DNA of 64,000 nucleotides from Azospirillum canadense (lineage in GTDB: Bacteria > Pseudomonadota > Alphaproteobacteria > Azospirillales > Azospirillaceae), in assembly GCF_025961225.1 (NCBI RefSeq), contig NZ_JAOQNG010000010.1, positions 548,501-612,500 on the forward strand, written 5' to 3'. Made by a program: the position numbers and the translations under genes. The notes under the pieces are model-generated. The model saw nothing but the letters and a program-made list of their open reading frames with translations. It was not told the DNA's origin and did not search any database. Shown here in pieces: positions 45,384-54,687 of the stretch (its first letter is position 1; the number at the start of each line of letters is the position of its first letter).

Positions 45384-45596
45384 ATGCATCCAACTGAAAG
45401 GACACTCGCGGAAGCCGAACAGCGTGTTAGGGAAGCCGAAGAACGGCTCACCGAGCAAAGACGCATTCTGATTAGGCTGCTCCGCCACGGCGATATGGGT
45501 GCCGTATGTGAAGCGAAGGCAGCCCTGGATATACTTCGAACCGCGTGCGATCACGCACGTGAACACCTGCGCATGATACGAGAGGCTTCGCGCTGA
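45384..45596 (+). CDS. Small coiled-coil protein of unknown function
   Basis: About 70 residues from the ATG at 45384: TERTLAEAEQRVREAEERLT, QRRILIRLLRHGDM, CEAKAALDILRTACDHAREH. The sequence is nearly all heptad-like helix, similar in style to short alphaproteobacterial proteins of unknown role often found near regulators. No signal peptide. It lies just before the second AraC copy, on the opposite strand. Function unknown. Confidence 0.55.
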   Translation: MHPTERTLAEAEQRVREAEERLTEQRRILIRLLRHGDMGAVCEAKAALDILRTACDHAREHLRMIREASR

Positions 45597-45610
45597 TCTA
45601 TGCTTTATTT

Positions 45611-46804
45611 CCTGTCGGCTCGTCGATGATCGCGAGGCGCCCCACCTACAGACCGGGAGAACACCGGTGGGCAATGCGCGCTTGGGTCGGAGGCAGCCCT
45701 GTCCATCGCTTGAAGGCATGAGTGAAGGCACTGACTTCCTGGAATCCCAGCAGCCAAGCGATATGGGAGATAGATAGGCTGGCGTCGGCGATATAGAGCT
45801 GCGCCAGATATTTGCGCATGTCTTCCTTTATCTCGGCGAAGGTGAGCCCCTCCATACTCAACCTCCGTGCCAGCGTTCGTTCGCTCATGCCCAATATACG
45901 GGCAACCTCACCGGCACGTGCGCTGCCATGGGGCAGGAGTGGCGCAAGGGCGTTCTCCACGCGGGCCCGCAGTGGGGTGCTGATCGGTCCAGCGCGATGA
46001 GGCAGGGCGTCTTCGCAGTAGCGGACCAGCAGCTCGTTCAGATACGGCTCAGCCCCGATCAGACGGAGCTGCGCGGCGTGGCGAGCGAAGACAACGTCGT
46101 CCTGGCCGGAGGCGAAGGCGACGTCGCATCCAAAGAAGGCGCTCAGCTGCTCCGAAGCACCGCATCGCGGATGGGCGAAAGCGACCCGGACGGGATTGAT
46201 CGTGGTCGCCGTCAGCGTCTGGCAGAGCCGGACGAGCAGGGTCGCCCAGAACTCCATCTGGTGGCGGTCTCTGTGTCGCGACACACCGACGTAGCCGTGC
46301 CGGATGCTGAAACCGCCCTCCTGTTGGCACCAAAGCCGAACACTCTCATTCGTAATGGCACTGTACCGCTCGGCGCGGGCCAGCGCATCGCCGAGCGTCG
46401 CCGACGACGCGAGCACAAAGTAGAGAAGACCGGCTTCGCGTGGTTCAAAATCCCTGGCGAGATGAAAGCCGAGCAGGTCGTCGTGGAGAGTGTCCGCCAC
46501 CAGGTTCAGGAAAGTCACTTGGCCCGCAGCGTCCATGCGGGAGTTCGGCGTCTGAACCTGAGCCGCACTCAAGCCCGCTTTGCGGAGGAGCGGTCCCGGA
46601 TCAACGCCGGCCGTGGCGGCTCGAGCCACCGCCAGACGGGTGATGGTGCCCTTCGTGCTGGGAGGTGCCGCCAGTGGGGTCATGGGAGAGCGTTGCATTG
46701 GGCGCGTCTTTCACCACAACCAAATCCTGGGTTTCCGAGCCGGTGGCTTGGATGGGCAAGCCTTTGGCGGAAGATAACAAGACCGTCGCGGAACGTCTCC
46801 TGTA
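45611..46804. repeat. Long duplicated segment, copy 2 (AraC regulator and promoter)
   Basis: Near-identical to 27441-28634, same orientation. Beyond the left end the flanks differ completely. Beyond the right end (46805-47030 against 28635-28860) weak patchy similarity continues, for example TGCTGAAGGAAAA/TGCTGAATGAAAA and GCGAGTTCACGAAC/GCGAATTCACAAAC. Confidence 0.95.
45646..46698 (-). CDS. AraC-family transcriptional regulator, copy 2
   Basis: A 350-residue protein identical to the copy at 27476-28528 except that RLWYQQEGG is RLWCQQEGG. The same ligand-binding-like N-terminal domain and C-terminal double helix-turn-helix are present (ILGMSERTLARRLSMEGLTF; ISHIAWLLGFQEVSAFTHAF). Its upstream region differs from that of copy 1 at several bases, so the two may be expressed differently while recognising the same DNA. 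It lies between a small coiled-coil gene and a short gene of unknown function. Confidence 0.92.
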   Translation of the reverse strand: MQRSPMTPLAAPPSTKGTITRLAVARAATAGVDPGPLLRKAGLSAAQVQTPNSRMDAAGQVTFLNLVADTLHDDLLGFHLARDFEPREAGLLYFVLASSATLGDALARAERYSAITNESVRLWCQQEGGFSIRHGYVGVSRHRDRHQMEFWATLLVRLCQTLTATTINPVRVAFAHPRCGASEQLSAFFGCDVAFASGQDDVVFARHAAQLRLIGAEPYLNELLVRYCEDALPHRAGPISTPLRARVENALAPLLPHGSARAGEVARILGMSERTLARRLSMEGLTFAEIKEDMRKYLAQLYIADASLSISHIAWLLGFQEVSAFTHAFKRWTGLPPTQARIAHRCSPGL

Positions 46805-47152
46805 AGACGACGGCAGGACGCCGCCGCTCCAACAAAACCAGGACCCGGGGGTTCCGGACGTGCTTCCGCCTTGCGATGAACCCGAGGAAGCTCGTGCTCG
46901 GGTCCTTATGCTGAAGGAAAACCCAATGCGGCAGTCACACGGGGGCGCCAGCGCGCGAGTTCACGAACGAACACCGGACAACCCCAAGTTTATGCAGCAT
47001 TCGGCACACCTCTGCACTGGTTTATTTTGAGCGCACAATGCGGAGTTGCTACAGGATTCGCAAAAAGACACCGCGACGTCCAGAACATTCGAGTTCCGCT
47101 GCGGCGCTCAGCTAGCTTTCCCGAACACCGCACCGCTTGGATCACAAGCTCC
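46805..47152. other. Gene-free stretch
   Basis: No convincing gene. The first 220 bp are a diverged relative of the DNA upstream of AraC copy 1. Confidence 0.5.
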
Positions 47153-47362
47153 ATGACAGAACCGTTGAAAGTAACCACTGTTGAGGAAATTTCCTCAGTG
47201 CTGAACAGGTTGGCCGATTTGTCGGACAATGAGATCGCATCCTGGCTTCGCGTCACGGCCGCGGCATACGACCGAGCCGTGACTTCGCATGATCACCAGA
47301 GCTTGTTCGCAGGACTGGTGATCCTTAGGGCGGAATTCAAAAGAAGAACGAATGAACTGTGA
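47153..47362 (+). CDS. Short protein of unknown function
   Basis: About 69 residues: MTEPLKVTTVEEISSVLNRL, DLSDNEIASWLRVTAAAYDR, LFAGLVILRAEFKRRTNEL. Helical, without signal peptide or known motif. The longer frame upstream lacks coding bias, so the ATG at 47153 is chosen. It ends about 140 bp before the CheC-like gene, on the same strand, and might be cotranscribed with it. Confidence 0.5.
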   Translation: MTEPLKVTTVEEISSVLNRLADLSDNEIASWLRVTAAAYDRAVTSHDHQSLFAGLVILRAEFKRRTNEL

Positions 47363-47505
47363 TGCTTCCTGGTGGAAGCGGATGCCTTGGGGCCCCAACG
47401 CGGCTCACCGGCTTTTCGCGACGAGGGCCGTCCACCAAGCTGTCGCGTCATACATCAGCCCCCGGCAGAGGAAAATTTCTAACGCATGATCCCGAACGTT
47501 GCCGA

Positions 47506-48120
47506 ATGGTCATGATTGACAACGTTGAGCACGGCGCGCTGACCGCGTTGGTCAATGCCGGAGTTGCTCGAGCGGCGACGCAGCTGAGCCAGCTAACCGC
47601 TGAGCAGGTCGCCTTGTCCACTCGGGTCGTGCATATCATTCCACACCGACAAGCGGTTGAGTTGCTTCCGATGTCTGGAACAATACCGGTTGTTGCCGTC
47701 CGCGAACGGTTTAGTGGCCGCTTCTCCGGCAGTGCGCTGCTGATGTTTCCTGAGACCATGAGCCTCGGAATCGTTAAGGCCGTCGTCGGAGACCGAACGC
47801 GGATCGAGGAAATTGAGGACCTCGAACCCGAGGCTCTGACCGAGATTGGGAGCGTTTTGCTCAACGGTTGCCTGTCGATTCTGGCAAACAGCCTGCGCCA
47901 GACACTGAACCTCTCCGCGCCTGAGCTTCTGCGAGGCTCTGGGCAATTCCTCCTGCTTGGGACCGACCACCGGCGCGCCGACGTGCCAGTTCTGTTCGTC
48001 CACGTCGATTTTATCGTTTATCGTCCTTACACCGAAGGTTACATCGCTCTCATCATGGATCTTCCGGCGCCACTGGAGTTGAAAGCCCTCCTCCGCGAAA
48101 CGACTGACGAAAACTCTTAG
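47506..48120 (+). CDS. CheC-like protein (chemotaxis phosphatase family) with altered active sites
   Basis: About 204 residues. Two CheC-type helices are recognisable: ALTALVNAGVARAATQLSQL near the N-terminus and ALTEIGSVLLNGCLSILANS in the middle; between them strands such as FSGRFSGSALLMFPETMSLG. In true CheC the active sites are E-x-x-N; here the first has Ala in place of Glu and the second has EIGS, with Ser for Asn. It might be a weak phosphatase or act only as a binding partner. Function of such stand-alone CheC proteins is usually tied to two-component systems; no partner is adjacent. Confidence 0.75.
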   Translation: MVMIDNVEHGALTALVNAGVARAATQLSQLTAEQVALSTRVVHIIPHRQAVELLPMSGTIPVVAVRERFSGRFSGSALLMFPETMSLGIVKAVVGDRTRIEEIEDLEPEALTEIGSVLLNGCLSILANSLRQTLNLSAPELLRGSGQFLLLGTDHRRADVPVLFVHVDFIVYRPYTEGYIALIMDLPAPLELKALLRETTDENS

Positions 48121-48308
48121 GCCAATCACGCCAGAAACGGGCACCGTATTTCATCGGCTTAACGTTTATTCGATCACGGCCTTGCGGAACACCTCCACCC
48201 CGCGTCCGCTCAAACGTTCCTCAATACCATGGCTGCGCGACCTGAACCGGCAATACATCTGGATCGCATGCTGCGCGGCGGCCGGAGAGAGAACTGGTTC
48301 ATGGCCGC

Positions 48309-49439
48309 TCAGTCTGGCCTGCGACGCATGACTTTTGCGGTGACGTTGTTCTTCCAGAGGTCGGCGGAGCGCATGTAGCGGCGGGCCACCTCGACCGACT
48401 TGTGGCGGGTCTGGCGCATGACGTCGTGCAGCTGCGCCTCCGCCTCGGCCGCCGCGGTGGCCAGCCCGGCGCGCAAGCTGTGGCCGGAGTAATGGCGCTC
48501 GACGCCGCCGGACAGGGCGCCGAAGGTCTTCTCCAGGAGGCCGGCGTCGCCGGCGCCGACCGCCGTGGCGCTGTCCTTGACCAGCCGGGCCACCGCCTTG
48601 TCAGACAGCCGCTTGTCGGTCAGCACCCCGCCCGCCCGCAAGCCCACGAACAGCGGTTCCTCGCCGTGGCCGGCGGCGCGGTGCCGCATCCAGCGGTGCA
48701 GCGCGGTCGGCGCGCACAGCGCGTCGTCGTCGGAGGCCCAGATGGCCACCGCGTCGCCGGCCCCAACCTGGTCGGTCTTGGAGCGGCGGATGGTCAGCAC
48801 GACGCCCTTGCCGTCGACGAAGGCGACGTCGCCGGCGTTCAGTGCGACGATCTCGCTCCGCCGCAAGGCGCCACCGAAGCCGACGAGCAGCAGGGCGCGG
48901 TTGCGCAGGCCGAGCGGGCCGGCCGGCTGGGCGCGCACCAGGTCGGCGAGCAGGGCCGGGGTGAGTGGGGTGGCCTGGCGGGCCGGGCGGGTGCCCTTGC
49001 GGCGGCGGATGCCGTCGAGCAGGAAGGCGATGCTGGGGTGGCCTGGGTCGAGGGAGAGGCCGACCAGCCGGTGGGCGGTGACGACGGCGGCGAGGTGGAC
49101 CTGCAGCGTGGCGACGGCGAGGCGCTCGGCCGCGGCGGTCAGGTACATGGCGACGAGGCGCGGGTCGCCGGACAGCGCGGCGACGCCGAGGCGGGCGCAC
49201 CACGCCTCGTACTGGCGCCACGCCGAGCGGTAGGCGCGCAACGTGCCGGCGCCGCGGGCCTGGGTGGCGTAGACGGCGGCTTGGGACGCGAGCGCGCGGA
49301 TCTCGTTGGCGCGGGCGGGGTCGAAGGCGCCGGCCGGGAGCACCAGCTCGCCGAACAGGCCGGTGGCGATGACCAGACCGCCGGCGCCGGTATTGCTGCC
49401 GGTATTGGGATCGGCGAGGAGTGGGGTGAGGCTGTCCAT
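48309..49439 (-). CDS. Tyrosine recombinase/site-specific integrase
   Basis: About 376 residues from the ATG at 49439. An N-terminal SAM-like core-binding domain (GAGTLRAYRSAWRQYEAWCA) precedes the catalytic domain: Arg in GGALRRSEIVALNAGDV, the Lys beta-hairpin region (VVLTIRRSKTDQVG), HSLRAGLATAAAEAE (His, Arg), HKSVEVARRYMRSADLWKNN (His and Tyr). All catalytic residues are present. Upstream, within 450 bp, lie an inverted repeat and four direct repeats that could be its binding sites. The element it once moved is not defined. Confidence 0.92.
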   Translation of the reverse strand: MDSLTPLLADPNTGSNTGAGGLVIATGLFGELVLPAGAFDPARANEIRALASQAAVYATQARGAGTLRAYRSAWRQYEAWCARLGVAALSGDPRLVAMYLTAAAERLAVATLQVHLAAVVTAHRLVGLSLDPGHPSIAFLLDGIRRRKGTRPARQATPLTPALLADLVRAQPAGPLGLRNRALLLVGFGGALRRSEIVALNAGDVAFVDGKGVVLTIRRSKTDQVGAGDAVAIWASDDDALCAPTALHRWMRHRAAGHGEEPLFVGLRAGGVLTDKRLSDKAVARLVKDSATAVGAGDAGLLEKTFGALSGGVERHYSGHSLRAGLATAAAEAEAQLHDVMRQTRHKSVEVARRYMRSADLWKNNVTAKVMRRRPD

Positions 49440-49531
49440 GGGGGCCGTCGTCAGTGGTCCGGTCGAGGCACAGCCGGAGGTCTGGCCGCCGCTTCGCGGT
49501 CTGGTAGCTCTAGCGAGACATTTGCCCGTTG

Positions 49532-49565
49532 GCAACGTCCGAAAAGGACGCTTGTCGGACGTTGC
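49532..49565. repeat. Perfect 11-bp inverted repeat upstream of the integrase gene
   Basis: GCAACGTCCGA (49532-49542) and TCGGACGTTGC (49555-49565) are exact inverse copies with a 12-bp centre, which itself contains GGACG, matching part of the arms. It lies 93-126 bp upstream of the integrase start. Candidate recombination core or operator. Confidence 0.75.
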
Positions 49566-49676
49566 GGGTGCCGGGCGAGCGCCGGTGGTCAATGCGGTGG
49601 CAGGACACCGCCTTGATTGGATCAGCGTGGGCACGACAAAGGGCATCGGGAAGCGGCGCGTGCGTCGGACGGCGTC

Positions 49677-49799
49677 AGTTCAGGGTATTGTGACCCGCAG
49701 TTCAGGGTTTTGAGCTCAAAACGGCCACGGCCGAGGCGTAGTTCAGCTTATTGGGCCCGAAAACCGGCCGGAAACGCGCTCAGTTCACGTTATTGAGCC
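49677..49799. repeat. Four phased direct repeats, consensus AGTTCAGGTTATTGRGC
   Basis: Copies begin at 49677, 49699, 49740 and 49782. Intervals are 22, 41 and 42 bp, close to two and four helical turns, so all copies face the same side of the helix. This fits arm-type integrase sites or iterons. Copies share AGTTCA and TTG and vary elsewhere. Confidence 0.75.
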
Positions 49800-49835
49800 A
49801 AACGACACCTGCCCCGACAACAGGCGATGACGCGT

Positions 49836-49872
49836 GATAACGCCCCGATAGTGGCATTATTGGGGGCTTATC
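49836..49872. repeat. Imperfect hairpin GATAACGCCCC / GGGGGCTTATC
   Basis: Arms at about 49836-49846 and 49862-49872 around a 15-bp AT-richer loop. It follows the phased direct repeats and could belong to the same nucleoprotein site. Confidence 0.5.
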
Positions 49873-50177
49873 GCGCGCGCGTCGGCGGCGACCCTGCGGT
49901 CGCGGAAGCCACCACACGGATTTCTATGATGGCACCACGGACGCGCGGGCACGCGCGAGTCGGGGGACTCCCATAGAGCATCACACGGCGCTTTTGCGCG
50001 CGTGCGCCACCACCGATGGCTGGCGCGGCAACCGAGCGACGGGGGCGCGGCGCGTGGGCCGGCGAGGCGCGGGACGGCGAGCTTCCCTCGGCAGAATCGG
50101 GGGAAAAGCCAACGCCGGCGACCGCTTTCGTCATCGACGCTCTGGCTTCGCCTTTCTGTCCGGTCCTGGAGTGCCGC

Positions 50178-51203
50178 TCATCCGCTATGGAGCATTCCCA
50201 CCATTTGGTGGTGCAGGGATTTTGGGTCCAACTCGTCGGCGAGCCGCATGTCGGCCGCAAGCCAACGGTGACGCTCGTAGACCGCCGGTGCGGCCCGGGA
50301 CGCAAGGCGGGAGCCATGCGCGACATGAACCGCCCGAATTGCGGGCACCTGGGCGAAGCACTCCGCGGCGAGGCGCACGCTGACCGCCAAGCGATAGCGT
50401 TCGGCCTCGGCCTCAAGCTCGTCCCGAGGACGCTGCGTCGGGCGGGCCGATCGCCCGTCACCGGTGACGGAAGGCAAGTTCGCCGGAAAGGCCTCGGCCT
50501 TGGGACAGACAACGTTCAGGGTCACCACGCCCTTCAGAACGCGTGATACCCTGATCTTGACGGGAAGCACCCAGCGGAGGCCATTCAACTGCCGTTCCAG
50601 CGTGGTGCGAATCGTGTCGGGGTCCCCAGCCAACAGGCGCCTGATTTCGGCCCGCTGATCGGCGGTCCGCAACCCGTGTTCGTCCTTGGCTCGTTCCCAA
50701 GTGGCGAGCGTTTGGCGGTGCGTCCACAGCGCGCGGAAATGGCCAAGCGTCGCGCGCTCGCAGCGGCGACGCAGCCGATCCAGCATTCCTCTGCGCAGCG
50801 CCGGCAACGGCTCCGCCGGACGAGGCGCATCGAAGCGCGCCAGATGCCGACTCGGATCCAAGGGCGTGCGGCGCAGGAGGCGGTGCTCGGCGAGGCGGCG
50901 CTGATGCTCGTCGCGGCGCTCCGCCACGAACGCGTCCAGGTGCGCGCGCACCTCGGCAGCGTGGGAGGCGATCAACGCTTCGGCCTCCGCCGCGTCGACC
51001 GTGGCGCCGTCGCTCCGCCGCACGCAAACGGTGCCGTCGTCCGCCACGCTGAACATCGGCGGCAGGGCGGACGTCGACGCCGGGGAGGCTTTTCCAACCG
51101 GCGCACGGTGGAGACGCCGCCGCGCCACACCACGACCGTTCAGCATGCCAACGTCCAAGCGGGATTGTGGAAGGCGCTGGAGGCAAGCTGGCTTGCGAGC
51201 CAC
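50178..51203 (-). CDS. Protein of unknown function, divergent from the MoxR/vWA locus
   Basis: Up to 341 residues; start uncertain, with MFSVADDGTVCVRRSDG (51056) a possible alternative. From there, a beta-like start is followed by a long charged helix (AEVRAHLDAFVAERRDEHQR), a helix-rich middle (LWTHRQTLATWERAKDEHGL), a segment with INGLRW-like Trp and beta strands (VLPVKIRVSRVLKGVVTLNV) and a final helix with AERYRLAVSVRLAAECFAQV. No signal peptide, membrane helix or known motif. High GC like its right-hand neighbours, from which it is transcribed divergently (135 bp gap). It could be a regulator or effector of that locus; unknown. Confidence 0.6.
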   Translation of the reverse strand: MARKPACLQRLPQSRLDVGMLNGRGVARRRLHRAPVGKASPASTSALPPMFSVADDGTVCVRRSDGATVDAAEAEALIASHAAEVRAHLDAFVAERRDEHQRRLAEHRLLRRTPLDPSRHLARFDAPRPAEPLPALRRGMLDRLRRRCERATLGHFRALWTHRQTLATWERAKDEHGLRTADQRAEIRRLLAGDPDTIRTTLERQLNGLRWVLPVKIRVSRVLKGVVTLNVVCPKAEAFPANLPSVTGDGRSARPTQRPRDELEAEAERYRLAVSVRLAAECFAQVPAIRAVHVAHGSRLASRAAPAVYERHRWLAADMRLADELDPKSLHHQMVGMLHSG

Positions 51204-51338
51204 AGCCGCATTTGCATGGCAAGCTCCTTCTGCCGGAGTTCAAGCACACCACGCGCCAGAGAGCACCGCGCGTCCGCCAAAATTCTAAGTTGATCGCTTC
51301 AGATTATCTACCCTAGTTTTGCCGGGATCCTCCGATGC

Positions 51339-53465
51339 GTGCGACAAGGAATGCGTGGTCCAAAACCAGTTGGAAACCCTGTGCCCTCCACGGACGGCAA
51401 CGCGCGCTTTGTCCCGGGCATCCTCCCGGCGCACGCCCGCGCATCCATACAGGCGATTCTTCGCACCACGCTGCGTCGGTTGCTACAGCCGCGCATTGCC
51501 GGCGCATTGGCAGTGGGAATCGGAGCAGCGTATGCGGCGGCCGTGGTGCCGGCGGCGGTGGCGCAGCGGGGGCAAGCCGCGGTGTTGGCGGGGTGGGGCC
51601 TGACGGCGTTGATCGTTGCCATCGGAGGACTGCTGTCGGTGTGGGCACGGCGCCGCTGGCGACGCCGCATGGGCAGCCGCGCGGACGGGCTCCATCGGCT
51701 CGGCCGGTTGCAGAAGCTGTGGTTCGCCATCACGGGCGTGGTTTGGGCCCTGCTGTTTTTGACTTTGGCCGTGCTGTTGCTGCGCGTGGCCGGGCCGCTG
51801 CATCCGGTGCTGGCGTTCGTCCTTCTCGCCGTCAGCATCGCCGTCTACGTGGTCATCGGAATTCCCGGAGGACCACCCGCCGCCGTCGCACTCCTCGACT
51901 GGTGGATGAAGCCACGCTGGCCCAGAGGCGACTGGGCCGAACAGGCGGCACAGGCGCACGTCGCCGCGCACCGCCACGCGGCGGCGCTGGAGTGGGACAT
52001 GGCCCAAAACGGGCTGGTGGGGCCGACGCGCCTCGGCCGCTTGGTGGCGGCGGCGAGCCGTGGCCCGGCCGGCCGCGGTGCCGCCTGGCCATCGGACCTG
52101 CCCACCGGGATCGGCTGGTTGCTCGACGACACCCGGTGGCGAGCCGCGGGGACCCTGCGCCTCGTCGGCGTTCTGTTACCGTTCGCTGTGATGGTGCTGG
52201 TGGTGGGCTTTCCGGGAGCCGCATGGCTCATCCGCTTCGCGCCTCTGCCGGACGAACCGCCCGCTGCCACGCGCGAGGCGGAGCCCGCGTCGCACGGCGC
52301 CGGTGCGCAGAACGACGGCCAGCGGCCCTCGCCGACGGACGGCCGTGCATCGGGCGGCGGGCCGGAAGGCAGAACGAGCGACACCGGCCGTGGCAACGGC
52401 GGTGACGCCGGCCAGGGGCAAAACGGCGCTCAGAATGGAGCCGGTCCAAACGGTGGCGATTCGGGGGCGGACGGACCGGGAGGCGGAACTCCGTCTTCGG
52501 GCGGTGGCGCTGCCGGAGGCGGCGCCTTGGGGCGCGGCAGCGGCCAAGGCGGTGCCGGCGGTGGGGCGCCGGGCACCGGCGCCGGCGCTGGGCAGGGCCA
52601 AGGCGCCGCCCAGCCCCAGGAGACCGCCGCGTCGAGCGGCGCCGGTGGTTCCAGGGGCGGAGGCGGCGGCGCTCCCCAAGGAAACGCGCCCGGGAGCGCG
52701 TCGGCCGAAGCCGCGCCGCCGAACGCGGGGCAGGGCGCTGGAGCGCCGCCGAGCGCCGCCGCCGGGACCCCGGACGCGACCGGCGCGCCGAACCAGGGCC
52801 GTCCCGACGCCCCTTCCGGGCAGGGACCGAAAACGAACGGCGATGCGCAACCGTCGACGTCCCAAACCCCGGGGGCTGGTTCGGGGACCTCCGCGCGCGA
52901 CGGCGCGCCGCAGGGCAAGGACCAGCACCAGGGCGCCGCAACGGCGGCGCCAGAGCGAGCGGGGCGTTCCGGCGCTGGCCAGCCGGGTTCCGGGGCTGGC
53001 CAGTCGGGTGGGCAGACGGACCGCGGCAAGCGCGGCGAGGAACCCCGCACAAGCGGCAACGGCGCGACGGGAGCGGCGAGCGGCGAGGGCGGGGCTGGAG
53101 GCGGCGTTGGGGCATCCGAACGGCGCACCGGTGTCGCCGCAAGCACTTCCGTGCCGGATCCCGCGGGCGCGGCGTCGGGGATGACCATCCGCGTGCCCGG
53201 CATGGGCGGGCAATGGGAGGAGACGGAGCCGATGCCGCCGTTGCGCCGATTCGATCCGCTGGTGTCGGACTCCGCCGGCGCGCCCGGGACGCCGACGGTG
53301 ACGATCAACTTGCCGGTGTTGCGGGGCGGGGCCGCCGCGGCGCCGCGCGCGGACGCGCCGGTGCCCGCCGCCCCCGCGCTGGCGCGTCACAACGAACCGT
53401 CCCAGCCGAAGCCGCCGCAACCACTGCCGGCCTGGGTCGGCCACATCCTGGAAGGGGCTCGGTAG
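51339..53465 (+). CDS. Membrane protein with very long Gly/Ala/Pro/Gln-rich tail
   Basis: About 708 residues. Five hydrophobic segments lie in the N-terminal 310 residues, for example AGWGLTALIVAIGGLLSVWA, LWFAITGVVWALLFLTLAVL and LRLVGVLLPFAVMVLVVGFP, with a cytosolic loop of about 100 residues between the fourth and fifth. About 400 residues follow, almost all Gly, Ala, Pro, Ser, Gln, Asn and Asp in short degenerate repeats, then a conserved-looking end (MTIRVPGMGGQWEETEPMPP, TVTINLPVLRGG, LPAWVGHILEGAR). The start is unclear: GTG at 51339 or ATG at 51351. It precedes the MoxR gene by 6 bp, so it belongs to that operon. A surface-spanning or scaffold role is speculative. Confidence 0.75.
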   Translation: MRQGMRGPKPVGNPVPSTDGNARFVPGILPAHARASIQAILRTTLRRLLQPRIAGALAVGIGAAYAAAVVPAAVAQRGQAAVLAGWGLTALIVAIGGLLSVWARRRWRRRMGSRADGLHRLGRLQKLWFAITGVVWALLFLTLAVLLLRVAGPLHPVLAFVLLAVSIAVYVVIGIPGGPPAAVALLDWWMKPRWPRGDWAEQAAQAHVAAHRHAAALEWDMAQNGLVGPTRLGRLVAAASRGPAGRGAAWPSDLPTGIGWLLDDTRWRAAGTLRLVGVLLPFAVMVLVVGFPGAAWLIRFAPLPDEPPAATREAEPASHGAGAQNDGQRPSPTDGRASGGGPEGRTSDTGRGNGGDAGQGQNGAQNGAGPNGGDSGADGPGGGTPSSGGGAAGGGALGRGSGQGGAGGGAPGTGAGAGQGQGAAQPQETAASSGAGGSRGGGGGAPQGNAPGSASAEAAPPNAGQGAGAPPSAAAGTPDATGAPNQGRPDAPSGQGPKTNGDAQPSTSQTPGAGSGTSARDGAPQGKDQHQGAATAAPERAGRSGAGQPGSGAGQSGGQTDRGKRGEEPRTSGNGATGAASGEGGAGGGVGASERRTGVAASTSVPDPAGAASGMTIRVPGMGGQWEETEPMPPLRRFDPLVSDSAGAPGTPTVTINLPVLRGGAAAAPRADAPVPAAPALARHNEPSQPKPPQPLPAWVGHILEGAR

Positions 53466-53471
53466 GTTCTC

Positions 53472-54683
<1,212 letters not shown>

Positions 54684-54687
54684 GCCG

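Larger units (their letters stand above)
49440..50177. other. Gene-free region with repeat arrays upstream of the integrase
   Basis: No gene is convincing. It holds a perfect 11-bp inverted repeat (49532-49565), four phased direct repeats (49677-49799) and an imperfect hairpin (49836-49872), each listed separately. The remaining 300 bp before the next gene's end show nothing recognisable. Confidence 0.6.
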
